From positions 62,001-126,000 of the forward strand of contig NZ_SNYF01000007.1 of NCBI RefSeq assembly GCF_004362805.1: a stretch of DNA of 64,000 nucleotides, read 5' to 3'. The first letter of the stretch is position 1, and every line of letters starts with the position of its first letter. A model generated the notes under the pieces. That model was not told the DNA's origin. It made no database searches and worked only from the letters and a program-made list of their open reading frames with translations. This DNA comes from Algoriphagus boseongensis. Its GTDB lineage: Bacteria > Bacteroidota > Bacteroidia > Cytophagales > Cyclobacteriaceae. Positions 12,200 through 20,488 of the stretch are shown one piece after another. The position numbers were made by a program, and so were the translations under genes.

Positions 12200-13687
12200 A
12201 TGTTTTTTACCCTAATAAGGTTACAATTTCTAAAGAGTGTTCGATCTACCTCTTTTGCAAAAAGCCTAATCACCAAATTGGTGATGGGATTTTTGGCACT
12301 GCTTCTTTTGACTTATGTCTTGGGGGCAGGATTTCTATTGAAAAGAATCCTGGAGCAATTTTCTGATGGAGGAGACTTGATTCAGATCCTGAATAGTTAC
12401 TTAATCTATTTCTTCCTTGGGGAATTTATGTATAGGTATTTTATCCAGAAACTCCCCGTCGTGGACTTGGAGAGCCTGTTGCATTTGCCGATTGGGAAGA
12501 AAAAGATTATCCATTCTTTATTGGTGAGGTCATTCTTTTCTCCGCTTTCTTTAATTGCCCTACTTCTCTTTTTGCCATTTTCTTTAGAAGTAGTTGGGAC
12601 TGAGTTTGGTTGGATGGGAATAATCACATGGCTAGGTTCAATTCTGATGACCAGCTGGTCTCTTCACTGGATTATGCTTTGGTTTAAACAGCGATTCGAA
12701 GACAGTCTAATAGGCTTATTTGTGGTATTTGGAGTTTTGGTCTTGGGAGCCGGTTCGAGTTATTTGGGTTGGTTTAATCTAGGAGAACTAATGGGTCCTG
12801 TATTTGACCTTGCTCTAGTGAATCCGATGCCTTTTTTAGCGCTGATAGGTTTTTTCGCTGGGGCCTATTACTTTTGCTTTTACTATTATGTTTCCAATGC
12901 CTACTTGGAAGATCTTACCGAAGAGGAGGAAGTTCGATTTGCTAATCAAAACATTGGATTGTTTTCAAGGTTTGGCTTGCCAGGAGAAATGGCCAATTTG
13001 GAATGGAAACTAATCATACGCCACAAAAAGAGCCGGACCTACCTTATGCTAGCCGGTTTTTTTCTCCTGTATGGATTGATTTTCTACAAAAACCCACAAT
13101 ACCAATCTGAAACTGGAATTCATTGGATTTTCATTTTCGTGGGAATATTCATCACAGGGATTTTTATGCTTCAGTATTCCCAACTTTTCTTGAGCTGGAA
13201 CTCAGGAAATTTTGATTTCTTCCTTTCTAAAAGGAATGGGGTTTCATCCCTTATTCGTGGAAAATACCTGCTATTTATGGGCTCATCACTGGTTTGCTTT
13301 CTGCTTTCTGTTCCTTATGCATTCTTCGGATGGCAGATTTTACTTATCCATATCTGCTGTTTCTTCTTCAACATCGGAATCTTGATGCACCTGATCATTT
13401 ATTTCTCCCTTTGGAAGCCAAAGCCGATGGATCTAAACAAAGGAGCCATGTTCAATTACGAAGGTGTAGGTGCTGCGCAATGGCTGATGATTTTGCCCAT
13501 GTTCGTATTTCCCTATGCCATATATGTTCCTTTCTGGTTTCTATTTAATGAAGTCATCGGGATTCTGGTCTTAGGGGTTTTGGGACTGGCAGGTGTTCTG
13601 GCCTTTAAGCCTTTGTCTCAAATCAATATCAATCGAGTACTATCCAACCGTTACGAAATATCTTCTTCATTCCGTCAAGAATTATGA
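12200..13687 (+). CDS. DUF5687 integral membrane protein, probable ABC exporter permease
   Basis: A 495-aa polytopic membrane protein with roughly ten to twelve hydrophobic segments and a basic amphipathic N-terminus (residues 1-28). The sequence fits the DUF5687 family, found mostly in Bacteroidota. Its stop codon overlaps the start of an ABC ATPase gene (ATGA), so the two almost certainly form a transporter: this permease plus the ATPase. The cargo is unknown. The ATG at 12200 is the best start because the membrane domain begins immediately. Confidence 0.85.
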   Translation: MFFTLIRLQFLKSVRSTSFAKSLITKLVMGFLALLLLTYVLGAGFLLKRILEQFSDGGDLIQILNSYLIYFFLGEFMYRYFIQKLPVVDLESLLHLPIGKKKIIHSLLVRSFFSPLSLIALLLFLPFSLEVVGTEFGWMGIITWLGSILMTSWSLHWIMLWFKQRFEDSLIGLFVVFGVLVLGAGSSYLGWFNLGELMGPVFDLALVNPMPFLALIGFFAGAYYFCFYYYVSNAYLEDLTEEEEVRFANQNIGLFSRFGLPGEMANLEWKLIIRHKKSRTYLMLAGFFLLYGLIFYKNPQYQSETGIHWIFIFVGIFITGIFMLQYSQLFLSWNSGNFDFFLSKRNGVSSLIRGKYLLFMGSSLVCFLLSVPYAFFGWQILLIHICCFFFNIGILMHLIIYFSLWKPKPMDLNKGAMFNYEGVGAAQWLMILPMFVFPYAIYVPFWFLFNEVIGILVLGVLGLAGVLAFKPLSQININRVLSNRYEISSSFRQEL

Positions 13688-14379
13688 TTCAAATAGCTCA
13701 ACTCAAAAAACAATACAAAGAAACTGTCGTGCTGGACGTTCCGGCTCTGGAGATTTCCAAGGGGGAATGTTTCGGTTTGGTAGGAAATAATGGTGCAGGA
13801 AAGACCACCTTATTCCGAATAATCCTCGACTTAGTCAGAGCAACTTCAGGACAGGTAAAAATAAACGGGGAAGATGTTGCACAAACGGAGGCTTGGAAGT
13901 CTATTGTTGGCGCATATTTGGATGAGCATATGTTGCTGGCCTACCTTACTCCGGATGAGTATTTCGAGACTTTGAGAAAAATCTATGGAATGTCAGAGGC
14001 GGACCTTAAGCACCATCTGGATAGATTCACCGAGTTGTTCAATGATGAAGTTTTAGGCAAAAAGAAATATATCCGGGACCTCTCCAAAGGGAACTTGAAG
14101 AAAGTGGGAATAGCTGCTGCTTTGATGGGAAATCCTGAGGTTGTTATGCTTGATGAGCCTTTTGAAAATCTGGATCCAAGCTCCCAAATCCGATTGAAAA
14201 AGTTGATTTTACGGGAAATAGAAAACTCCAAAGTCACCTTTTTGATCTCCAGCCATGACCTTAACCATGTGACTGAAATTTGTGATCGAATAGTCCTATT
14301 AGAAAAAGGCAAGGTAATCCGAGACCTTCGTGAAAAAGCCGAGATGATGAGCGAATTGGAAGCTTACTTCACCGGTTGA
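13684..14379 (+). CDS. ABC transporter ATP-binding protein
   Basis: A 231-aa nucleotide-binding subunit. Walker A is GNNGAGKTT (residues 35-43). The signature loop is slightly degenerate, DLSKGNLKKVG, and Walker B is VVMLDEPFENLD, followed by a switch histidine in SSHDLNH. It resembles ATPases of drug, antibiotic or Na+ type exporters that pair with hydrophobic permeases. It overlaps the upstream DUF5687 permease gene by four bases, which argues for a coupled complex at the inner membrane. Confidence 0.93.
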   Translation: MIQIAQLKKQYKETVVLDVPALEISKGECFGLVGNNGAGKTTLFRIILDLVRATSGQVKINGEDVAQTEAWKSIVGAYLDEHMLLAYLTPDEYFETLRKIYGMSEADLKHHLDRFTELFNDEVLGKKKYIRDLSKGNLKKVGIAAALMGNPEVVMLDEPFENLDPSSQIRLKKLILREIENSKVTFLISSHDLNHVTEICDRIVLLEKGKVIRDLREKAEMMSELEAYFTG

Positions 14380-14421
14380 TTTCCCAGTTCATTTGAATTT
14401 TAACTTCTTCAAATTTCCTGC

Positions 14422-15354
14422 ATGGACTATAAAATTCTTGGAAAAACAGGGCTTGAAGTATCTGTTTTAGGTTTTGGAGCTTCTCCCATGGGGAATGTTT
14501 TTGACCCAGTGGATGAAAAAGAAGCGATCAGTGCAGTTCATTATGCACTAGACCATGGAGTGAATTTTTTTGATGTTTCTCCTTTCTACGGATTGACTTT
14601 AGCTGAAGAGCGATTGGGAAAAGCTTTAGAAGGAAGGCGACATGAAGTGGTTTTGGCAAGTAAGTGTGGGCGATATGATTTGCAGCATTTTGACTTTTCC
14701 AGAAAGAGGATTTTGGAAAGTATTGATGAGAGTCTACGCCGATTAAAAACAGATTATCTGGATTTGTTTCAGTTGCATGACATTGAATTTGTTGATAAAA
14801 AAATCATCCTTGAAGAGGCTGTACCAGCGATTCAGGAAGTGATACAATCCGGTAAGGCGAGATTTTGGGGGATTACAGGTTTGCCGGTCAGATATCTAGC
14901 TCAGATTGCCAGAGAAACCAATCCCGATACCGTCCTCTCTTGGGCTCATTACAATCTGCTCGAAAATGAGATCAATGATGAACTTGTTCCGCTCTCCCAA
15001 GCCCAAGGGTTTGGGTTGATGAATGCCGCTCCGCTGATGCAAAGGATCCTTTCTGATGCAGAATTGCCGGCTTGGCATAGATCTCCAGAAGAAGTAAAGG
15101 CAGTTCAGAGGCCTTTGTTGGATTTGTGCAAATCTTATGGAGTCAGATTGAGCGATGTGGCTTTAAAATTTGCCATGGATCACCCGGCGATTTCCACAAC
15201 TATCGTTGGGATGTGCGAACTTGAAATTGTCAAGCAAAATATTGCTTCCTTGAATCAGGAAATACCGGGGGAACTTCTTGAAAAAATTCTTGAAATCACC
15301 AAGCCAGTCATGAACAAGATGTGGTTTGAAGGAAATCCAGCCAATAATATTTAG
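14422..15354 (+). CDS. Aldo/keto reductase, L-fucose/L-galactose dehydrogenase-like
   Basis: A 310-aa NAD(P)-dependent oxidoreductase with the AKR tetrad: Asp51, Tyr56 (DVSPFYG), Lys81 (ASKCG) and His119 (QLHD). The GLTLAEERLGKAL and C-terminal STTIVGMCELE patterns resemble the sugar dehydrogenases that oxidise L-galactose or L-fucose to lactones. It is the first of four same-strand genes for sugar conversion (gaps of 25, 3 and 49 bases). A role in fucose or rhamnose-type oxidation is inferred from context and the mutarotase at the end of the cluster. Confidence 0.87.
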   Translation: MDYKILGKTGLEVSVLGFGASPMGNVFDPVDEKEAISAVHYALDHGVNFFDVSPFYGLTLAEERLGKALEGRRHEVVLASKCGRYDLQHFDFSRKRILESIDESLRRLKTDYLDLFQLHDIEFVDKKIILEEAVPAIQEVIQSGKARFWGITGLPVRYLAQIARETNPDTVLSWAHYNLLENEINDELVPLSQAQGFGLMNAAPLMQRILSDAELPAWHRSPEEVKAVQRPLLDLCKSYGVRLSDVALKFAMDHPAISTTIVGMCELEIVKQNIASLNQEIPGELLEKILEITKPVMNKMWFEGNPANNI

Positions 15355-15379
15355 CCCATTTTATTAAACCCAAAGAGCC

Positions 15380-16405
15380 ATGAAAGCATTTTTTCTCACC
15401 GAGATCGGGAAAACAGAAGTTAGGGAAATTGAAGTTCCTAAACCAAAGTCTGGAGAAGTTTTGCTTGAGGTGGGAATGGTGGGTTTTTGTGGAGGAGACC
15501 TTAATGGATTCAAAGGGCTTTTTCCACTACAGGAATATCCCAATATTCTTGGGCATGAAGTCGGAGCAAAAGTCGTCGAATTGGGAGAAGAGGTCCCCGA
15601 TTCTATCCAAATCGGAGCAAAAGTAACCCTTTACCCATATCAAAATTGTGGAACCTGCGTTGCTTGCAGGAAGGGAAGACCCAATGCCTGCAAAACCAAT
15701 AAGACCATGGGGGTACGCCGTCCCGGAGCAATGACCCGATACATTACCACTCCTTGGCAGGATTTATTTGAATCAAAGACCCTTTCATTGAAAGAACTCG
15801 CTTTGGTTGAGCCTTTGACAGTTGGGTTTCATGCTGTTTCCAGAGGGAAAGTAGAGGCCCAAGATCGGGTTGCCGTGATGGGATGTGGAATTGTAGGCTT
15901 AGGTGCTGTTGCCTCAGCTTTAAATAGGGGAGCAGAAGTCATTGCGATTGATATTGATAATTCTAAGCTGGAAATAGCAAAAAAGATTGGGGTGAGGCAT
16001 ACCATCAATCCTTCCCAAGAAGATTTGCACGAAAGGCTTCAGCAAATAACAGAAGGAGACGGGCCTGATGTGATTATTGAAGCCGTGGGTAGCCCAACTA
16101 CTTATAGGTCAGCTGTAGAGGAAGTGGCATTTTTAGGGAGGGTGGTTTGTATTGGTTATGCCAAAGCCCCGGTTGAGTTTAATACTTCTCTTTTTGTCCA
16201 AAAGGAAATTGAAATTTTAGGTTCTAGGAATTGCGTGGGGAAAATTGATTTTCCTGAAGTCATTGCCTACCTAGAAAAAGGAAAATTCCCGGTCAATGAG
16301 GTAATCAGTAAGGTGATTTCTATCGATCAGGCGCCAGAAACCATGGATGCTTGGGCTAAAAATTCCCAAGGAATTGTGAAAATCATGTTGGACCTTGAGA
16401 TTTGA
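15380..16405 (+). CDS. Zinc-dependent alcohol/polyol dehydrogenase (MDR family)
   Basis: A 341-aa medium-chain dehydrogenase. Catalytic-zinc ligands are Cys37, His59 and Glu60. The structural zinc site is Cys90, Cys93, Cys96 and Cys104. The Rossmann motif GCGIVGLG lies near residues 168-175, with an acidic AIDID end of beta-2 suggesting NAD preference. It resembles sorbitol- or galactitol-type dehydrogenases. It is sandwiched between an aldo/keto reductase and a TIM-barrel isomerase gene, consistent with oxidation of a sugar acid or polyol. Confidence 0.9.
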   Translation: MKAFFLTEIGKTEVREIEVPKPKSGEVLLEVGMVGFCGGDLNGFKGLFPLQEYPNILGHEVGAKVVELGEEVPDSIQIGAKVTLYPYQNCGTCVACRKGRPNACKTNKTMGVRRPGAMTRYITTPWQDLFESKTLSLKELALVEPLTVGFHAVSRGKVEAQDRVAVMGCGIVGLGAVASALNRGAEVIAIDIDNSKLEIAKKIGVRHTINPSQEDLHERLQQITEGDGPDVIIEAVGSPTTYRSAVEEVAFLGRVVCIGYAKAPVEFNTSLFVQKEIEILGSRNCVGKIDFPEVIAYLEKGKFPVNEVISKVISIDQAPETMDAWAKNSQGIVKIMLDLEI

Positions 16406-16408
16406 ATT

Positions 16409-17221
16409 ATGATTCTTTCCGCTGCAACCATTGCTTTAGTACCTCAGATTAAAACTGGGCCTTGGATTTTTTGGGATGATTTGGAGAGTTCAATGGAAAA
16501 AGCTTCCCAGCTTGGGTTTGATGGAGTAGAACTTTTTACTGAATCTGCTGATTCACTCGATCCTGATTTTCTTCAAAAAAACCTGGAGAAACATTCTTTG
16601 AAATTAGCAGCTGTTGGAACTGGAGCTGGTAAAGTAATTCATGGATTGACCTTAACAGATCCCAATCCGGAAATCCGAGAGAAGGCTATTTCCTTTATAT
16701 CAGATATGATTTCTTTAGGGGCAAAGTTTGGCGCTCCTGCAATCATAGGTTCCATGCAGGGAAATGTACCTCAAGGCGGAGATCGGGAGAAGACTTTGGA
16801 TTTCCTTCGGGAAGGGTTGGAAATTTTAGGAGAAAAGGCAGGAGAGGTAGGAGTTTTTTTGATTTACGAACCGCTAAACCGATACGAAACTAATTTGCTC
16901 AACACTTTGGAAGCAGGAGCTAAGTTTTTGGACTCCCTGAAAACTCGACATGTTCGTCTTTTGGCTGATTTATTTCATATGAATATTGAGGAGACTAATC
17001 TTCCTGATAGCCTGAGAAAATATGGAAAATTTGTCGGGCATGTGCATTTGGCGGATAGCCACCGTGGGCCTATAGGTTCAGGGCATACTTCCTTTGAACC
17101 AATTGCTTCAGTTTTGAAAGAAATCGGATATTCTGGTTTTGTATCTGCTGAGGCTTTTCCATGGCCTGATTCTGAATCTGCAGCGAAAATGACAATCGAT
17201 ACTTTCCTCAAAAATTTCTAA
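16409..17221 (+). CDS. Sugar phosphate isomerase/epimerase (xylose isomerase-like TIM barrel)
   Basis: A 270-aa AP-endonuclease-2/xylose-isomerase-type TIM barrel. Probable metal ligands are the Glu in YEPLNRYE, the Asp and His in LLADLFHMN, the His in GHVHLAD and the Glu in VSAEAFPW. Members act as sugar or keto-acid isomerases, epimerases or dehydratases. It starts three bases after the dehydrogenase stop codon, so the two are co-transcribed. The exact substrate cannot be read from the sequence. Confidence 0.88.
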   Translation: MILSAATIALVPQIKTGPWIFWDDLESSMEKASQLGFDGVELFTESADSLDPDFLQKNLEKHSLKLAAVGTGAGKVIHGLTLTDPNPEIREKAISFISDMISLGAKFGAPAIIGSMQGNVPQGGDREKTLDFLREGLEILGEKAGEVGVFLIYEPLNRYETNLLNTLEAGAKFLDSLKTRHVRLLADLFHMNIEETNLPDSLRKYGKFVGHVHLADSHRGPIGSGHTSFEPIASVLKEIGYSGFVSAEAFPWPDSESAAKMTIDTFLKNF

Positions 17222-17270
17222 CACTCTATTTTCACCACATCCCATTTTAACCTAAAATTCCATCCAGATT

Positions 17271-17612
17271 ATGAAGAGATTTTGCTTGGCTTTGGATTTA
17301 GTAGATGATCCTGAATTGATCAAAGAATACGAGCAGTATCATGCTCCCGGGGCTGCCTGGCCGCAAGTTACCCAGCATGATATTGATTGTGGAATTTTGA
17401 ATATTGAGATATTCCGAACTGGCAACCGGATGTTTATGATTTTGGAAACGGTGGATGAGTTTACTTTTGAGCAAAAAGCTGAAATGGATGCCGCTAATCC
17501 GATTATCGCCAAGTGGGAAGAGCTGATGTGGAAATTTCAACAACCCCTTCCCTGGGCCAAACTAGGTCAAAAATGGGTTTTGATGGACAGGATTTTCAAA
17601 TCCGGTCTTTGA
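17271..17612 (+). CDS. L-rhamnose/L-fucose mutarotase family protein
   Basis: A 113-aa ferredoxin-like protein of the RhaM (DUF718) type. Family features seen are the N-terminal LALDLVDDPELIKEYEQYH, the GILNIEIFRTGNRMFMILE strand region and the C-terminal aromatic segment with KWEELMWKFQQPLPWA. These enzymes interconvert the alpha and beta anomers of L-rhamnose or L-fucose. It ends a four-gene cluster beginning with an aldo/keto reductase and points to a 6-deoxy-sugar as substrate for the cluster. Confidence 0.9.
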   Translation: MKRFCLALDLVDDPELIKEYEQYHAPGAAWPQVTQHDIDCGILNIEIFRTGNRMFMILETVDEFTFEQKAEMDAANPIIAKWEELMWKFQQPLPWAKLGQKWVLMDRIFKSGL

Positions 17613-17623
17613 CTGGGAAATCC

Positions 17624-17977
17624 TTACTGAAGGAAAAAGCGCTTATCGTCACAAATCCGCCTAGTTTTGGATTGAATACAACCCCTAAAAATGTATTCTC
17701 CGGGTTGGGTTCCCTTGTATTTTTTGGTTAATGAAAAGGTTCCTGCCTTACCCGTGACATCTTGGGTGAAAACATCCTGACCATTTATTTCCCAAACCAT
17801 TTTCCAGGAATTAGTGGGAGGAAGCCCCCGAGTTACGAGCTTAAGGCCAACGCTGTCCTGGACACTGTGAACTTCTCCTCCTTCAACAGAAACTTCCTCA
17901 ATAGTATAATCTGAGGGTTCCGGAGGGATCACGTTACAACCAAAAAGAATAAAAATCAGGATGGTAAATTTTCTCAT
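17624..17977 (-). CDS. Small putative lipoprotein of unknown function
   Basis: I do not recognise a family. The ATG at 17977 gives 117 aa; a TTG 15 bases upstream is less likely. Residues 1-14 form a lipoprotein-type signal (MRKFTILIFILFGC) with Cys14 as lipidation site. The remainder looks like one small beta-sandwich with two later cysteines (GCIQSKTRRIC), perhaps a disulfide. It converges on the mutarotase gene 11 bases away and is transcribed in the same direction as ssrA, but beyond the ssrA terminator. Confidence 0.6.
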   Translation of the reverse strand: MRKFTILIFILFGCNVIPPEPSDYTIEEVSVEGGEVHSVQDSVGLKLVTRGLPPTNSWKMVWEINGQDVFTQDVTGKAGTFSLTKKYKGTQPGEYIFRGCIQSKTRRICDDKRFFLQ

Positions 17978-18060
17978 TTTCTTGCCAATCAACCCTATAA
18001 AAGAATAAGTGCAAAATAATTAGAAGAATCTTACTTGGGGAAAAAGATTCGAATAAATTA

Positions 18061-18096
18061 AAAAATCCCTCCCGATTTAATTCAGGAAGGATTTTT
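18061..18096 (-). terminator. Intrinsic terminator of ssrA
   Basis: A 12-bp stem with one G-T pair (on the minus strand AAAAATCCTTCC / GGAGGGATTTTT) lies three bases beyond the mature tmRNA 3' end and ends in T5. Confidence 0.85.
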
Positions 18097-18098
18097 AG

Positions 18099-18497
18099 TG
18101 GAGCTGGCGAGATTCGAACTCGCGTCCAGATAAGGAAACACCGTACCGTCTACATGCTTAGTCACCTGTTGGGTTTTCGACCAAACTATGCTGGGTGACA
18201 CACCTGAGTTTGGCTTAGCTATTGGTCTTAGACCTGCTTAATAGCATCGCAAGTCGCAGCCCGATCAAGTCGACACCTCAATTCCACCCGGATCAGACAA
18301 CAGGTGGTGAGATGTGGCTGGGGAATCACTCTCGTGACTCAACCCTTTAAGCGATCTATCCTAGTTAGGTTAGATTAAGCAGCCATGGCGTAAGAAGTTT
18401 CGCCATTTATCTTTTGTATGAATCTTTCAAGGCCGTACATACTCCAGCCTGCATGCGAGCCCAATCTTTACACTTACTGTCAAAACCGGTCAGCCCC
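18099..18497 (-). ncRNA. ssrA: Transfer-messenger RNA (tmRNA)
   Basis: The minus strand begins GGGGCTGACCGGTTTTGACA and ends with a T-arm-like GCGAGTTCGAATCTCGC followed by CAGCTCCA. The first seven bases pair with the last seven before the discriminator, with a G-U pair, forming the acceptor stem. CCA is not encoded. The RNA rescues stalled ribosomes by trans-translation with SmpB. The tag frame lies in the middle and encodes GETSYAMAA. The length, about 400 nt, is normal for a one-piece tmRNA. End positions are set by acceptor pairing, accurate to one or two bases. Confidence 0.96.
18375..18404 (-). other. tmRNA proteolysis tag reading frame
   Basis: The frame reads GGC GAA ACT TCT TAC GCC ATG GCT GCT TAA. 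With the alanine carried by tmRNA the tag is A-GETSYAMAA. The YAMAA/YALAA type end is what ClpXP-class proteases recognise and agrees with tags of Cytophagales. Confidence 0.9.
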
Positions 18498-18513
18498 ATT
18501 AGTACAAGGGAGA

Positions 18514-18544
18514 CAAAGGTAAGAGAAAAAAGGTTCCTTTCAGA
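18514..18544 (-). promoter_or_regulatory. Bacteroidota-type promoter of ssrA
   Basis: The minus strand has a perfect -7 element TACCTTTG (18521-18514) and a -33 element TCTG (one mismatch to TTTG) 19 bases upstream. The -7 element ends 16 bases before the mature tmRNA, leaving room for a short 5' leader removed by RNase P. Confidence 0.8.
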
Positions 18545-18619
18545 AATCCTATTGAGGATTTACGAATGACGAGGGGATGGGAAAAATGGAGGCTTCTTTC
18601 CCATAGTATCACATTGAAA

Positions 18620-18675
18620 CCTTACAACTTTGCCACTTCCTAACTTCCCTGCCTCCCAACTTCCCAGCTCCACAA
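18620..18675 (+). repeat. Degenerate AACTTCCC repeat upstream of dnaX
   Basis: AACTTCCC occurs at 18642 and 18658 (period 16), with related CAACTTTGCC and CCACTTCC units before it. The rest of the 18498-18770 gap shows the ssrA promoter and no gene. Confidence 0.4.
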
Positions 18676-18770
18676 TTTTCCTTACCTAGTTCTCAGGATT
18701 TTAGGTAAAAACTTTCCAAAAGGGGCTTTTTCCGGCTTTCTGTGTATGCACTTTTTTATATCTTGCAGCG

Positions 18771-19913
18771 ATGGAAAATTTCGTCGTTTCGGCAAGGAAA
18801 TACAGACCGGCAGATTTCAAAAGTGTAGTGGGGCAGCAGCATATCACCACCACACTTCAAAATGCTATCAAAAACAATCATCTTGCCCAAGCTTTTCTTT
18901 TTTGCGGTCCACGTGGGGTAGGAAAAACGACTTGCGCCAGAATTTTGGCAAAAACCATCAACTGCGAAAGCATCACCAAAGACTTTGAAGCTTGCGGAAA
19001 ATGTGAATCCTGCGTTTCCTTCCAGAATAGCTCTTCTTTCAATATTTACGAGCTGGATGCTGCCTCCAATAACTCAGTAGATGATATTCGGAATCTAGTA
19101 GATCAGGTGCGCTATGCTCCTCAAAAGGGCCAGTATAAAGTCTATATTATTGACGAAGTTCACATGCTTTCCACTGCTGCCTTCAATGCATTTTTGAAGA
19201 CCTTGGAGGAGCCGCCTAAGTATGCCATTTTCATTTTGGCTACTACTGAAAAGCATAAGATCATCCCAACCATTCTTTCTCGTTGTCAGATTTTTGACTT
19301 CAACCGTATTCAGATCAAGCATATTTCAGATCATCTGAAATACATTGCCGAGAAGGAAAAAGTCGATTACGAAGAGGAAGCTCTTCGATTGATTGCAACC
19401 AAAGCCGACGGAGCTCTTCGAGATGCTTTGTCGATTTTTGATTTGATCGTTACTTATTCCGCGGGGAAAAAGGTCACTTATCAGGAGACGATTGAAAATC
19501 TTAATATCCTCGATTATGACTATTATTTCAAAGTCGTGGATGCTTTATTGGCGGAAGATATTTCATCCACGCTTTTGATTTTTGATGAGATTTTGAAAAA
19601 GGGCTTTGATGGGCATAATTTCATTGTCGGCTTGAGTGAGCATTTCAGAGATCTTTTGGTAGTGAAGGATGAGGCAACAGTGGAATTGCTTCAGGTTTCC
19701 GAATCAGCAAAGGAGAGATACCTTCAGCAGACTCAGGCAGCATCTACCTCCTTTTTGCTGTCTTCTCTCAATCTCGCTAACCAATGCGATATCCATTACA
19801 AAACCAGTAAGAATCAGCGTCTCCATGTGGAATTAGCTCTTATGAAAATGGCTAAGCTCCCTCAGGCGTTTCGTTTGGCTGTATTGGCTGAAGACTCAAA
19901 AAAAAAAGTCTGA
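18771..19913 (+). CDS. dnaX: DNA polymerase III gamma subunit (short dnaX product)
   Basis: Direct reading of frame 0 gives 380 aa ending in DSKKKV. It contains the clamp-loader AAA+ ATPase: Walker A GPRGVGKTT (residues 45-53), a four-cysteine zinc-binding module (CGKCESC and the preceding Cys), DEVH Walker B and the SRC sensor motif in ILSRCQIF. The domain III collar follows. The product ends just after an A10 run, immediately at a TGA, as expected for a gamma form lacking the tau C-terminus. Gamma loads the sliding clamp without binding polymerase or helicase. Confidence 0.9.
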   Translation: MENFVVSARKYRPADFKSVVGQQHITTTLQNAIKNNHLAQAFLFCGPRGVGKTTCARILAKTINCESITKDFEACGKCESCVSFQNSSSFNIYELDAASNNSVDDIRNLVDQVRYAPQKGQYKVYIIDEVHMLSTAAFNAFLKTLEEPPKYAIFILATTEKHKIIPTILSRCQIFDFNRIQIKHISDHLKYIAEKEKVDYEEEALRLIATKADGALRDALSIFDLIVTYSAGKKVTYQETIENLNILDYDYYFKVVDALLAEDISSTLLIFDEILKKGFDGHNFIVGLSEHFRDLLVVKDEATVELLQVSESAKERYLQQTQAASTSFLLSSLNLANQCDIHYKTSKNQRLHVELALMKMAKLPQAFRLAVLAEDSKKKV

Positions 19914-20488
19914 GTGATTCGGAGCCAGAAGCTCCAGCAAAAGTAATTCCTTCAATTCCTTCTCTCCCCAAGTCAAAAAGCAGTGCTTTAAAAACTACTG
20001 TTTCTATTCCTACCAGCCTACATCATACCAAAAAACTGGTAGATGAAAAAAGTAAAGAGGAAGCCAAAGTCGAGGTCAAAGAATCTGTACTAGAGGAGGC
20101 TTCTCAGGAGGAATCCAAAGTTGTTTTAACTCAAGAAATGTTGAATTCCTGCATTAGCCAAGTCAAGGGTTTTTTCAAGGCGGCTGGGAAAAATATGGAA
20201 TTGGCCATATTGGATCAAGAAATCAAGGTGGAAAATGGAGTGGTTACCATTGAAGTAGTGGGATCCGTTCAGGAGGAAATTGCTAATAAAATGCGTCCTG
20301 ATTTGGTAAGTCAAATTAGAAGTTTGTCAGGAGCTGATCAGCTGTCTATTCAAATCCTTCTTAAGGAAGAGGTCGAGACCAATTCGAACAGACTTTACAC
20401 CAATTCTGAAAAGTTGACCTACTTGAAGGAGAAGCACCCTGCCTTGATGGAGCTTCAGCGTAAATTCGGATTGGAAGTGGATTTCTAA
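18771..20488 (+). CDS. dnaX: DNA polymerase III tau subunit, made by -1 shift or slippage at an A10 run
   Basis: From the A10 run at 19898-19907 the -1 frame stays open without a stop for 193 more codons up to the TAA at 20486-20488. Joining at 19907 gives a 572-aa protein. The extra part has a Ser/Pro/Lys/Glu-rich linker (about 75 residues) and a folded C-terminal domain ending in MELQRKFGLEVDF, typical of Bacteroidota DnaX. Tau holds the replisome together. One extra A in the transcript or a -1 ribosomal shift would both produce it. A sequencing error in the homopolymer is the alternative. Confidence 0.85.
19898..19935 (+). promoter_or_regulatory. dnaX slippage site and downstream hairpin
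   Basis: Ten A residues (19898-19907) encode Lys-Lys-Lys in frame 0 and are followed one codon later by TGA. A perfect 5-bp hairpin GGAGC-CAGAA-GCTCC lies at 19921-19935. The run resembles the A-rich slippery sites of dnaX in other bacteria. The spacer of 13 bases between run and hairpin is long for a ribosomal stimulator, which favours transcriptional slippage. Confidence 0.75.

Noticed and set aside
19914..20488. dnaX as a disrupted pseudogene with a separate downstream gene from 20138.
   Set aside because: The -1 frame is open from the A10 run without a stop, the gene is essential, and such runs are used for gamma/tau production.
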